From JAFMJV01 sp963814315 (GTDB taxonomy: Bacteria > Chloroflexota > Limnocylindria > Limnocylindrales > CSP1-4), in NCBI GenBank assembly GCA_963814315.1, contig CAWFCG010000003.1, positions 1,116,001 through 1,180,000 on the forward strand: 64,000 bases of DNA, given 5' to 3'. A program made the translations under genes and the position numbers. Shown piece after piece: positions 8,118 through 17,440 of the stretch. The stretch's first letter is position 1; each line of letters begins with the position of its first letter. The notes under the pieces are model-generated. The model made no database searches, was not told the origin of the DNA, and saw only the letters and a list, made by a program, of their open reading frames with translations.

Positions 8118-9326
8118 CTACCAGCTGGCGGCTTCGCCTCCGACACGGTCGGCGCTGCGCTGCTCATCTTCACCACTCTCGACGTACGCGTGGAACGGAT
8201 CGGCTGGCAGGCCACGTGCCTCACGCAGCTCCGCGAGCGGCCCCCGCACATCACTGAAGAAGGCGCTCCAGAGCAGGTTGTTGGCCTCCAGCACGTCGCC
8301 GCGCTGCTGCGCGGCGACGAGTGCCACGCGATCGACGAGCAAGGCCTTGGCGAAGAGCTCCTGCAGCGTCTGCACCGAGCGGATGATGGCGGCCACCTTG
8401 GGCTCGATGTTGTGGCACTGGTCGAGCATGTAGGCCGTCTCCAGCGCTGTCTTCTGCGCCACCGGATCGGAGTCGTCGCGCATGGCGTTGATAAGCTCGT
8501 GGGTGATACGGAACATCTGGTACGGGTCGATCGAACCGACCATCAAGTCGTCGTCACCATACTTCTTGTCGTTGAGGTCGAAGGAGCCCAGCTTGCCCTC
8601 GGCCAACAACAAGGCCACGATCTGCTCGATGTTGACACCGAGTGAGTGATGGCCGGTGTCGACGCAGACCACGGCACGCTTGCCGACACGGTTGCAGACG
8701 GCCAATGACTGGCCCCAGTCCTGCACATCGGTCGAGTAGAGCGAGGGCTCGAAGATCTTGTACTCAAGGTACATGCGTGCCTGCTCGGGCAGGTGCCCAT
8801 AGGCCGACTGCAGGCCTTCCACCAGGCGGTTGCGGCGCCAGCGCAGGTCATCCTGGCCGGGATAATTGGTGCCATCGCCGAGCCACACCTTCACCGCCGG
8901 CGCACCGGTCTGCTCGGCGATGCGGCAGCACTCGATGATGGCGTCAAGTGCTCGCTGGCGGACCTCGGCCGAAGGATGGCACAGGGAGCCGAGCATGTAC
9001 TCGTCGTCCTGGAAGGTATTCGAGTTGATCGCGCCGATCTTGAGGCCCTTGCTTTGCATGTAGCCGAGGAGGGCGTCGTAGTCGTCGACCTTGTCCCAGG
9101 GGATATGCACCGCCACCGTCTTGGCGATGCCTGTGTAGCGATGGACGGTGCCGGCATCGTCGATCTTCTCCTCGACGGTGCGCGGTGTGCCGGCCTGCTT
9201 CCACACCCGGAACCGGGTGCCGGTGTTGGCGAAGCCCCATGAGGGAATCTCGATCTCAAGCTGGTCAACAACCCACAGGAGCTTCTCCTGGATGGCACTC
9301 GCGCTGGCATCGATGGTGGGAGTCAT
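8118..9326 (-). CDS. rhaI: L-rhamnose isomerase, RhaI type
   Basis: Metal-dependent TIM-barrel isomerase converting L-rhamnose to L-rhamnulose. The 402-residue sequence follows the Pseudomonas stutzeri-type RhaI subfamily rather than E. coli RhaA. Landmarks are EIPSWGFANTGTRF (26-39), SNTFQDDEYMLGSLCHP, GDGTNYPGQDDLR, LEYKIFEPS with the metal-binding Glu near 188, CVDTGHHSLG (Asp223 and the following His), GSFDLNDKKYGDDDLMVGSIDP, and MLDQCHNIEPK. The acidic C-terminal 20 residues are an add-on. It stands alone: no rhamnulokinase, aldolase or transporter gene is adjacent, so it may also act on other sugars such as L-lyxose or D-allose, as family members do. Confidence 0.9.
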   Translation of the reverse strand: MTPTIDASASAIQEKLLWVVDQLEIEIPSWGFANTGTRFRVWKQAGTPRTVEEKIDDAGTVHRYTGIAKTVAVHIPWDKVDDYDALLGYMQSKGLKIGAINSNTFQDDEYMLGSLCHPSAEVRQRALDAIIECCRIAEQTGAPAVKVWLGDGTNYPGQDDLRWRRNRLVEGLQSAYGHLPEQARMYLEYKIFEPSLYSTDVQDWGQSLAVCNRVGKRAVVCVDTGHHSLGVNIEQIVALLLAEGKLGSFDLNDKKYGDDDLMVGSIDPYQMFRITHELINAMRDDSDPVAQKTALETAYMLDQCHNIEPKVAAIIRSVQTLQELFAKALLVDRVALVAAQQRGDVLEANNLLWSAFFSDVRGPLAELREARGLPADPFHAYVESGEDEQRSADRVGGEAASW

Positions 9327-9484
9327 CCGGGCATCTCCTTATGGGGCACGGCCGACCACTGGCCACACATACGCCTATCGTATGCGCCGACCCGATCTGG
9401 ATGCGCGGTCCAAAGGGCACGCACCGGCGGACCGTTTGCCCCGTGCCCGCAGGTGCGGCGTCGTTGCGACTCCGAACGATCCCG

Positions 9485-10306
9485 CTAGCGTCTGACCTCG
9501 AAGTTCTCGTAGAGATAGCGACGTGGGACCTGCCCACTCTGGTAGATCTTCCGAGCCAGGTCGCGACCGAAGTAGCGCCAATGCCACGGCTCGTAGCTGT
9601 AGCAGGAGACCTTCTGTTTGCCCTTGGGATAGGACATGATGAAGCCGTACTTCCAGCCGTTCTTGGCCAGCCACTTCCCCGAGGGTGACTCACCGAAGGT
9701 CGTCTTCAGGGGCACGCTGGGGGCGGTCGTGAAGTCCAGCGTGGTGCCCATCTGGTGCTCGGAATGGCCGGGTCTGGCCGAGAAGCTCGCCGCATGCGTG
9801 TAGCCGAAGCGCTGGACATAGGATGCGAACAATGCGGCCTGATAACTGTACGTTCGCTGTGCCGATCGCACGGCCAGCGGCTTGCCGGCTCGACGCGCCG
9901 CCGCCGCCAGGGCGCGCAGGTCGTCGATGATGATCTTGCGGACCTTGCCGCTGCCGCTGAGGCCTGCGCTCGAGACGGACACCAGGTCGCGCGGCTGGTA
10001 GCTGCGCCGGACCTTGAGGTTCGTATCAAGCAGCGTCTTCTTCCAGTCCTCGAGCTTGCCGTAGCGAGTGCGGATGTCCTGGTACGTACAAGCTGGCAGT
10101 CGCACCTTCGCCGGCGTGACTGAGGAGGCCAGAGCCGTGAGCGCCACTTCCAGGCTGGGTGGCGCGAAGCCTACGGCGGCGACCGGGTCGAAGACGGGCT
10201 CGTCGGCACCGGAGTCATCGACCGCGACGGCCATCGTCGTCGTGCCAGCCAGAAGGGTCAGGGAGAGGATCGCGGCGGTGCCGCGGCGGACGAACAGTGA
10301 CGGCAT
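9485..10306 (-). CDS. D-alanyl-D-alanine carboxypeptidase, VanY family (M15B)
   Basis: An exported zinc peptidase that trims D-Ala from peptidoglycan stem peptides. The 273-residue precursor begins with a signal peptide (positive MPSLFVRR, then a hydrophobic stretch to about residue 28). The catalytic domain has RSAQRTYSYQAALF, the zinc motif SARPGHSEHQMGTTLDF (His184, Asp191) and EPWHWRYFG (His242), the usual M15B ligand set. It sits 10 bases downstream of hemW in the same direction, so it is probably co-transcribed. It is not linked to vancomycin-resistance genes and is better read as a housekeeping wall-remodelling enzyme. Confidence 0.88.
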   Translation of the reverse strand: MPSLFVRRGTAAILSLTLLAGTTTMAVAVDDSGADEPVFDPVAAVGFAPPSLEVALTALASSVTPAKVRLPACTYQDIRTRYGKLEDWKKTLLDTNLKVRRSYQPRDLVSVSSAGLSGSGKVRKIIIDDLRALAAAARRAGKPLAVRSAQRTYSYQAALFASYVQRFGYTHAASFSARPGHSEHQMGTTLDFTTAPSVPLKTTFGESPSGKWLAKNGWKYGFIMSYPKGKQKVSCYSYEPWHWRYFGRDLARKIYQSGQVPRRYLYENFEVRR

Positions 10307-10315
10307 GGCTGAATG

Positions 10316-11623
10316 CTACGCGCCCCGGGCAGAGATTGCAGCCGGGGGCGCGTCACCTGAACCGTCGGGAGCTGGCCCGTCGGGAAGGAGACGCGTGAAG
10401 ACCTCGTTGGCCAACAGCCGGCCCTGCTGCGTGAGTCGCGTCCGCCCGTCAGCCACCTCCGCGAGGCCCTGGATCCTGGCCCACTCGAGCGCCGGCGCGA
10501 TCGCCGGCTCAGCGGCCAGTCCCCCATCGATACCCTCGACAAGGCGCAACCCCAGGATGGCGCGCTCGGCCAGCGCGGTCGCTGCATCGACCACCTCTGA
10601 TCCACCCGGCGGCAGGCGACCCTGCCCCACGGCCGTGATATAGCCGTCGAGTCTGGCCGCGCTCCAGGTCCTCTGCAGCGCCCCGTCCGAGGCATGTGCA
10701 CCCGGTCCCAAGGCCAGGTATGGACGTCGATGCCAGTACAGCAGGTTGTGCCGGCTCTCGCGTCCGGGCCTCGCCAGGTTGGCGATCTCGTAGCGGCGCA
10801 ATCCAGCGGCTGCTGCCAGCTCATCGGTGAGCAGCTCCATCTCGACGGCACGTTCGTCTGACTGCTCGCTCAGGGCACGCGTTCGCCAGGCTCGCGCACC
10901 GCGGCTCAGCGGCAGGTGGTCACCCGTCGGCCCGGTCAGCCCTTCCGCATCGGGATCATCGAGGGTCAGCGTGTAGACCGAGAGGTGCTCTGGCTCGAGT
11001 GCCAGGACGGCCTGGAGCGTCGCCCGCCAGGACCGTGACGTCTGCCCGGGCACATCGGTGAGCAGGTCCAGACCGAGTGAGTCGATCCCGGCGGCCCGAG
11101 CCGCATCGACTGCCGCGACCACATCGGCGGCGCGGTGCCGGCGACCCAATCGCTGCAGCTCGACATCTGCCATCGATTGTGCCCCGATGGAAAGACGGTT
11201 CACGCCAGCGGCGCGGAAACCGGCCAGGTCACCGATCTCATCGGCACCAGGGTTCGCCTCTAGCGTGATCTCGGCGTCAGCTGCGATGCCCAAGCGCTGG
11301 TCGACCGTGTCCAGCAAGCTCGCCACCTGTTCCGCCGGCATCAGCGAGGGCGTGCCGCCGCCGAGGTAGACGCTCCGGAGTGGTACCCCGCCTCGCTCGA
11401 AGGTCATGTCGAGCGCCTCCGCGCGCAGCTCCAGCTCTTGCGCGAGCGCGACCAGCAACGCTTCGATGCGGTTCGACGGTCCGCGCGCAGCGGCTCCGGC
11501 CACGACCACGAAATCGCAGTACGGACAGAGCGACACACAGAAGGGGAAGTGGATGTACAACCCCTCGGGCCGTCGCGGCGGGACCCCCTGGCCGCGCGCC
11601 TCGGGCCGTCGCGGCTCGATCAC
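10316..11623 (-). CDS. hemW: Radical SAM heme chaperone HemW
   Basis: HemW-family radical SAM protein (often mislabelled coproporphyrinogen III oxidase), which binds heme and inserts it into respiratory enzymes. GLYIHFPFCVSLCPYCDF carries the CX3CX2C iron-sulfur motif (Cys29, 33, 36 with the start used here), and SVYLGGGTPSLMP and RLSIGAQSM are further family signatures; the C-terminal HemN region (NLLYWHRRPYLALGPGAHAS) is intact. The frame is open to 11734, but that start would overlap the upstream gene and add 37 atypical Arg-rich residues. The GTG at 11623, preceded by GAGGG, is preferred. The gene follows lepA after one intervening gene. Confidence 0.93.
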   Translation of the reverse strand: MIEPRRPEARGQGVPPRRPEGLYIHFPFCVSLCPYCDFVVVAGAAARGPSNRIEALLVALAQELELRAEALDMTFERGGVPLRSVYLGGGTPSLMPAEQVASLLDTVDQRLGIAADAEITLEANPGADEIGDLAGFRAAGVNRLSIGAQSMADVELQRLGRRHRAADVVAAVDAARAAGIDSLGLDLLTDVPGQTSRSWRATLQAVLALEPEHLSVYTLTLDDPDAEGLTGPTGDHLPLSRGARAWRTRALSEQSDERAVEMELLTDELAAAAGLRRYEIANLARPGRESRHNLLYWHRRPYLALGPGAHASDGALQRTWSAARLDGYITAVGQGRLPPGGSEVVDAATALAERAILGLRLVEGIDGGLAAEPAIAPALEWARIQGLAEVADGRTRLTQQGRLLANEVFTRLLPDGPAPDGSGDAPPAAISARGA

Positions 11624-11675
11624 GGACCGCGACCCTCGATCGATCGCGGCTCGATCAACTGACTGTGGCCGTCGC

Positions 11676-12423
11676 CTAGCGTCGCCGCGGATCGTGCGGC
11701 GCGATGACGTAGGCGCCGGCGTCTCCGCTGCCACGACGGCGGGGAGTGATCTGCTCGACCGCGGCGCGGCGGGGCGGACCCATGGTCATGAAGAAGGCGA
11801 AACGGGTGATGGCGTGGCCCACGAATGCGGCCGCAATGCCTGCGGTCATGAGCACGAGCACGCCACCGACCACACCGATGATGAGCCAGTTCACGACCAT
11901 GAAGAGGCCTCGGCTGCCGGTACCGGCACGCACCGCGCCGGCATAGATGAAGGCGGCCGAACCGACCGCCAGCCAATCCGGCAGGCCGAGCACCAACAAG
12001 AGACCCAGCAGCACACCGCGAAAGAGGAATTCGTCGAAGAAGGCCGTCCCGATGGCGAACAAGACGCCGCCGGGGTAGCGATCGGGCCTCGGGAATTCAA
12101 GGCGACCGTTGATGGCCGTCGCCAGCACGAACGCACCGACGACGCCGGCGCCGCCATAGACCAGCCCCAGCAACATTGCCCCACCGCGGTCAGGTGCCAA
12201 GGTGAGGTTGAGATCCGACACCGGCGACGGGTGAAGCGCGAAGATCGATCAGCCCCAGCGCGATTCCTGCGGCGTACCAGGAGATACGCGACACCCAGAC
12301 GCGCCATTCACCGTCCTGAGTGTCCCACTCCGCTGCACTGAAGCGCTTGGCATCCAGGCGTAGCAGGCACATCAGCGCGACGAAGCCGATGAACAGGAGG
12401 TACTGCAGGGGCTCAGGCAGCAA
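11676..12423 (-). pseudogene. CPBP-family intramembrane protease, split by a frameshift
   Basis: Two overlapping frames together make one CPBP (CAAX protease-like) membrane protein. The first (12190-12423, TTG start directly after the lepA stop) encodes LLPEPLQYLLFIGFVALMCLLRLDAKRF and a second helix ending WYAAGIALGLI. The second (to 11676) resumes in the other frame as SIFALHPSPVSDLNLTL, then FFDEFLFRGVLLG and FVGHAITRFAFF. Removing one base near 12243-12250 joins them. The usual Glu-Glu pair of motif 1 reads Asp-Glu. If the shift is real, the product is truncated, or the distal part could be restarted from the GTG at 12221. The position between lepA and hemW suggests co-transcription. Confidence 0.7.
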
Positions 12424-14241
<1,818 letters not shown>

Positions 14242-14342
14242 GGAATGGCTCGAGTCTAGCAAGGGCGAGTCACGAAGCGGCATCGTGGGCCGCCACGAGG
14301 GGTGGACTAGACTCGTTCGATGCTTAGCGGACGGTGCGCGGG

Positions 14343-14675
14343 ATGAGCCGGTTGCTGCTTTGGATCACGACCGCGTTGCTCGGGGTCGTGGCGCTCTTCA
14401 TGACGAGTTTCCTGGGACCTCCGGTCCTGCCACTCCTGACCGTCGCCCTCATCGTGATGGTCCGTGCCGACCGCGTCGTCGCGGTCTCAGGCCTGTTGAT
14501 CGGGTACGGGGGTTTCTGGCTGTTGCTGCTGGCGGGCCAAGCCTCATCCGGCGGCACGCTCGAGGATGGACCTATCCCAGTTGCCTTCGGTGCCGTCCTC
14601 GTTGTGGTCGGGTTGGTCGCCCTCGTCCCCACGTCCGCGCGCACGCTTCGCGAGCACCAGGTCGTCGACCACTGA
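14343..14675 (+). CDS. Small three-helix membrane protein, unknown function
   Basis: No family recognised. From the ATG at 14343 the product has about 110 residues with hydrophobic helices at about 5-25, 27-47 (around a VLPLLTVALIVMV core) and 72-92, and a charged C-terminus (ARTLREHQVVDH). A GTG at 14334 is an alternative start. The gene is divergent from lepA across a short gap and convergent with the MarR regulator. Composition and phase look like a real membrane gene; the helix layout suggests an inner-membrane protein with the tail in the cytoplasm. Confidence 0.65.
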   Translation: MSRLLLWITTALLGVVALFMTSFLGPPVLPLLTVALIVMVRADRVVAVSGLLIGYGGFWLLLLAGQASSGGTLEDGPIPVAFGAVLVVVGLVALVPTSARTLREHQVVDH

Positions 14676-14800
14676 GCGACTCGATGCGCTGGTGATGATC
14701 GAAGTGGACAGTTGCGCAGGCGTGCCTGAGGGATCGCCTCCATGGGGCATCCCGATCCTAGCCTGCGCGGCCGTCCACCTCCGCCCGCCGCGCGATGAAC

Positions 14801-15322
14801 CTAGTCCTGCGCCGTGTCGGGTCCACACCCGGAGATGATGCCGACGCTGATGGCTCCCATCGATCGCTCCAGGAGGTCTAGATCTTCCTCGGAAAGCCGA
14901 TCGAGGAAATGGGCCTTGACACCACGCAAGTGGATCCGGCTAGCTGCCCGCAGGGTCGAGAGTCCTGCTTCGGTCAGGCTCGCCTCAGCGCCACGACCAT
15001 CTGACGAGCACTGGCTGCGCTCGACCAGCCCCTCTGCTTGGAGTCGATCGACGAGTCGCGTCACACCGCTGCGAGTGAGAAAGATGCCTGCCGCCAGCTG
15101 GCTCATGCGCAGGCGTCGCCCAGGTGATTCCGCCAGCTGCAGCAGTGCCGAGTAGTCGGCGAGCGACATGCCAGCCTCCGTGCGCAGCTCCTGGTCGAGT
15201 CGATCCACCACGAGGGCGTGCGCCGTCAGCAGACTGCGCCAAGCCGCCAGGCGCGGATCCCGGGGAGAAAGCACTACAGTGTGTTTCGATTCGACAACAG
15301 CTTCGGTCTCGGGCACCACCAC
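14801..15322 (-). CDS. MarR family transcriptional regulator
   Basis: A 173-residue MarR-type winged-helix protein. DYSALLQLAESPGRRLRMSQLAAGIFLTRSGVTRLVDRLQAEGLVERSQCSSDGRGAEASLTEAGL contains the recognition helix and wing, including the D-x-R-x-x motif in its usual place. Flanking helices make the dimer interface. MarR proteins generally repress efflux, degradation or stress genes and respond to small aromatic ligands. No obvious structural partner adjoins it: rpsT is divergent and the small membrane gene is convergent. The 15323-15551 gap to rpsT would hold its promoter and operator, but no clear palindrome stands out. GTG start at 15322. Confidence 0.88.
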   Translation of the reverse strand: MVVPETEAVVESKHTVVLSPRDPRLAAWRSLLTAHALVVDRLDQELRTEAGMSLADYSALLQLAESPGRRLRMSQLAAGIFLTRSGVTRLVDRLQAEGLVERSQCSSDGRGAEASLTEAGLSTLRAASRIHLRGVKAHFLDRLSEEDLDLLERSMGAISVGIISGCGPDTAQD

Positions 15323-15551
15323 GTCATCCTAACCCACGCCGATGAGTACTTGCGCGGTCAAGGAGTCTCACTCGGGTCGATCGACTCTGTGCGGCGATCC
15401 ACGTGTGCCCGCCCGTTCTTGTGCTAGCGCGACGGCCCGACCTGCGCTACCATCAGCTTTCGCGCGAATCACGATCGCGTTGGACACGCTGTGCCCGCTG
15501 ATCGCTGACGAGACGCCAAAGATCACCTAGAGCTGTTGAGGACAAATCACC

Positions 15552-16226
15552 TTGGCCCATTCTTCGCGGACCTGGACCGGCGCACGAACGCCGCAGGCCC
15601 TCAAGCGCGTCCGCCAGTCCCATCGCCGCAACGTCATCCTTCAGCCCCGACGCACCGCCGCCAAGACACAGGTGAAGAATGCGCTGCTCACCGCTGAGAG
15701 CGGCGATGCCGAGGCCACGCAGAAGGCCGTGGCAGCCGCGGCTTCGGCCCTCGATCGCGCGGCCAAGGTCGGCGCCATCCATCCCAACAACGCCGCACGC
15801 CGCAAGAGCCGGCTGATGCTCCGCGCCAATGCTGCGCTGGGTGGACAGTCCGCGACCGCCGCCAGCAAGCCACAGCGCCAGGTCGGCAAGGCCGCTGCCG
15901 CCAAGGCCGCCAAGACCCGCATCGCCGCCGGCAAGGCCTCCAAAGCCAAGGGCGAGCAGACGGCTGCCGGCAAGGCTCGCGCCGCCCTGAGCAAGTCGGC
16001 CCGCTCCTCCGAGGCCAAGCCCGCCACCACGGCAGCCGCGGCTGAAGCGACGACCACGACCACCAAGAAGGCCGCCGCCAAGCCGAGCGCCAAGACGACG
16101 GCGGCCAAGACGACGGCGGCCAAGAAGACCGCGGCGAAGAAGGCTCCGGCCAAGAAGTCGACTGCCGCCAAGAAGCCGGCGGCCAAGAAAGCTCCGGCCA
16201 AGAAGACCACCAAGAAGGCGGAGTAG
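15552..16226 (+). CDS. rpsT: 30S ribosomal protein bS20 with long Lys/Ala-rich tail
   Basis: Primary 16S rRNA-binding protein of the small subunit. Residues about 14-95 are a standard bS20: TPQALKRVRQSHRRNVILQPRRTAAKTQVKNALLTAE and VGAIHPNNAARRKSRLMLRANAA. Family members are usually 85-90 residues long; this one has 224. The extra 125 residues are low-complexity Lys/Ala/Thr/Pro repeats (units such as TAAKT, KKAPAKK and AAKKPAAKKAPAKK) like histone H1 or mycobacterial HupB tails, and may bind RNA or DNA. The TTG start at 15552 is preceded by GAGGACA. A strong intrinsic terminator follows at 16263, so the tail is inside a normal transcription unit. Confidence 0.93.
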   Translation: MAHSSRTWTGARTPQALKRVRQSHRRNVILQPRRTAAKTQVKNALLTAESGDAEATQKAVAAAASALDRAAKVGAIHPNNAARRKSRLMLRANAALGGQSATAASKPQRQVGKAAAAKAAKTRIAAGKASKAKGEQTAAGKARAALSKSARSSEAKPATTAAAAEATTTTTKKAAAKPSAKTTAAKTTAAKKTAAKKAPAKKSTAAKKPAAKKAPAKKTTKKAE

Positions 16227-16262
16227 CCGGCGGCCGCTCCCCCTGCGCCTCAACAGCCCGGA

Positions 16263-16296
16263 AGCGGCGGCTCGAGCGATCGACCGCCGCTTTTGT
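16263..16296 (+). terminator. Intrinsic terminator of rpsT
   Basis: Stem AGCGGCGG (16263-16270) pairs with CCGCCGCT (16284-16291). Above a single bulged C the stem continues TCGA/TCGA around a GCGA (GNRA) tetraloop. It is followed by TTTTGTGTT. It begins about 36 bases after the rpsT stop. Confidence 0.9.
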
Positions 16297-16746
16297 GTTC
16301 CCCGCAGGCCCGCTCTTCTCGACGGACCACATGTCGTTTGCCGGCATGGTTGACAAGTCGTCCGATCAGCGCGCCGCGACGTTTCCTCAGCCCCGCACAG
16401 ACCAGACACTCGACGAGATGGTCGAGAAGTCGATCGTCTGTCGAGCGGCCGCCCCGTCCCCCTGGCACAGGCCGACCGTCCTCTTGGAGCGCACGAACCT
16501 CGCAGTGGTGGCTCCCGGCCACCTGCCAGGCACCACAAGTCCATCGACCCTATGCGCGGCGTCTGCTTGTTGCGGATGAAACGAGCGATCGAGCTGTTGA
16601 CCGGCCGCCAAACCCTTGTTCGTCCGGGGGAAATAGACGAACAAGCCCCGAACCGAGGGGGAATGGGACGGACCCGCCCTCTGGGCCACGTTGGCGGTGG
16701 GAACGTCCGCTCGAAGCGGACGCACCGCCACGCCAGACGCTGGCAG
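16297..16746. other. Gene-free, hairpin-rich stretch
   Basis: About 450 bases between the rpsT terminator and the stop of the leftward membrane gene, with no convincing reading frame on either strand. It contains several strong inverted repeats: CTTGTTCGTC/GACGAACAAG (16615-16624 with 16636-16645); TGGCGGTG...CACCGCCA enclosing GTCCGCT/AGCGGAC (about 16692-16731); GCCAG/CTGGC (about 16732-16745); GGTGGC/GCCACC near 16507-16523; and CTCGAC/GTCGAG near 16409-16426. It could be an undescribed structured RNA on either strand or decayed sequence. I could not fit it to RNase P RNA, tmRNA, SRP RNA or a T-box. Confidence 0.5.
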
Positions 16747-17430
16747 CTACTTGGTAGCAGCGAGGTAGGCCGCGACCTGCGCTGGCGGCGGAGGTTCACG
16801 CACCGCCCGCCAGCTGGCCGCGACGAGTGCCCCGCCGATTGTCAGCAGCGTGAGCAGCAGGACGGTCTCGCCCTGCCAGCGCCAGACCGCCGACTCGAAC
16901 GAGGCAGCATCGGTGATGCCGTCGGCGACCAGGTCCTCTGGGTTGCCCTCGTCAAGGAAACGCATGTAGGTGCACTCGGGCCCGGTGGCGCAGTCGATCT
17001 GGCCGCCCATGGTCTCGGGTCGGTAGCCCGAGTCGGCATAGATGAAGAGCAGTCGCAGCGCCACGTACATCAGCGCCAGACTCAAGCCGGTGACCGTACC
17101 GGCGAAGGCGGCGTTGGTGAAGAGCCGCCAGCGGGGACGCCAGCGCAGCGACTTGTCATTGGCGTAGTAGCCGATGATGAGCCCGGCGAACGGCGCCGAG
17201 ATGAAGACCAGCGCCTGGATGGCGATGACCAGCTCGAAGCTGATAGCGATGGTGACGGCCATGCCCAGGCCGACCATGGCCGCATAGATGGCACCACGGT
17301 CAAGCACCCGACCCTCACCGGATCGGGTGCTTTCCGTTACATCTTCCTCAAGCCCGGCATCCTCGACCGGTTGCCCGGTCGAATCCACCTGCGGCCCGGC
17401 CTCGTCGGTACGAGGGCCCTGGATTGTCAA
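16747..17430 (-). CDS. Four-helix membrane protein, unknown function
   Basis: No family recognised. With the TTG at 17430 (10 bases after the eno stop; MTIQGPRTDEAG) the product has about 227 residues: a soluble acidic N-terminus to about 45, then hydrophobic helices at about 47-70 (AAMVGLGMAVTIAISFELVI), 74-92, 108-130 (AAFAGTVTGLSLALMYVALRLLF), and one near the C-terminus (VLLLTLLTIGGALVAASW). A loop with two cysteines (IDCATGPECTYMRF) lies between helices 3 and 4 and may be disulfide-bonded outside the cell. The frame is open further upstream into eno, which is not expected to be used. It is the last gene of the leftward glycolytic run. Confidence 0.7.
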   Translation of the reverse strand: MTIQGPRTDEAGPQVDSTGQPVEDAGLEEDVTESTRSGEGRVLDRGAIYAAMVGLGMAVTIAISFELVIAIQALVFISAPFAGLIIGYYANDKSLRWRPRWRLFTNAAFAGTVTGLSLALMYVALRLLFIYADSGYRPETMGGQIDCATGPECTYMRFLDEGNPEDLVADGITDAASFESAVWRWQGETVLLLTLLTIGGALVAASWRAVREPPPPAQVAAYLAATK

Positions 17431-17440
17431 GCGGCGACGG

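Noticed and set aside
9485..10306. Vancomycin-resistance gene (vanY)
   Set aside because: Only the M15B family is shared; there is no vanHAX or vanRS nearby, and such carboxypeptidases are common housekeeping enzymes.
16300..16400. tmRNA-like GCAAACGAC and RNase P-like GAGGAAA strings on the minus strand
   Set aside because: The surrounding conserved elements (tRNA-like ends, P4 helix partners, tag stop codon) are missing.
15453..16799. 448-residue leftward frame across rpsT
   Set aside because: Gly/Arg/Leu runs are the complement of the Lys/Ala tail repeats; it also crosses the rpsT terminator.
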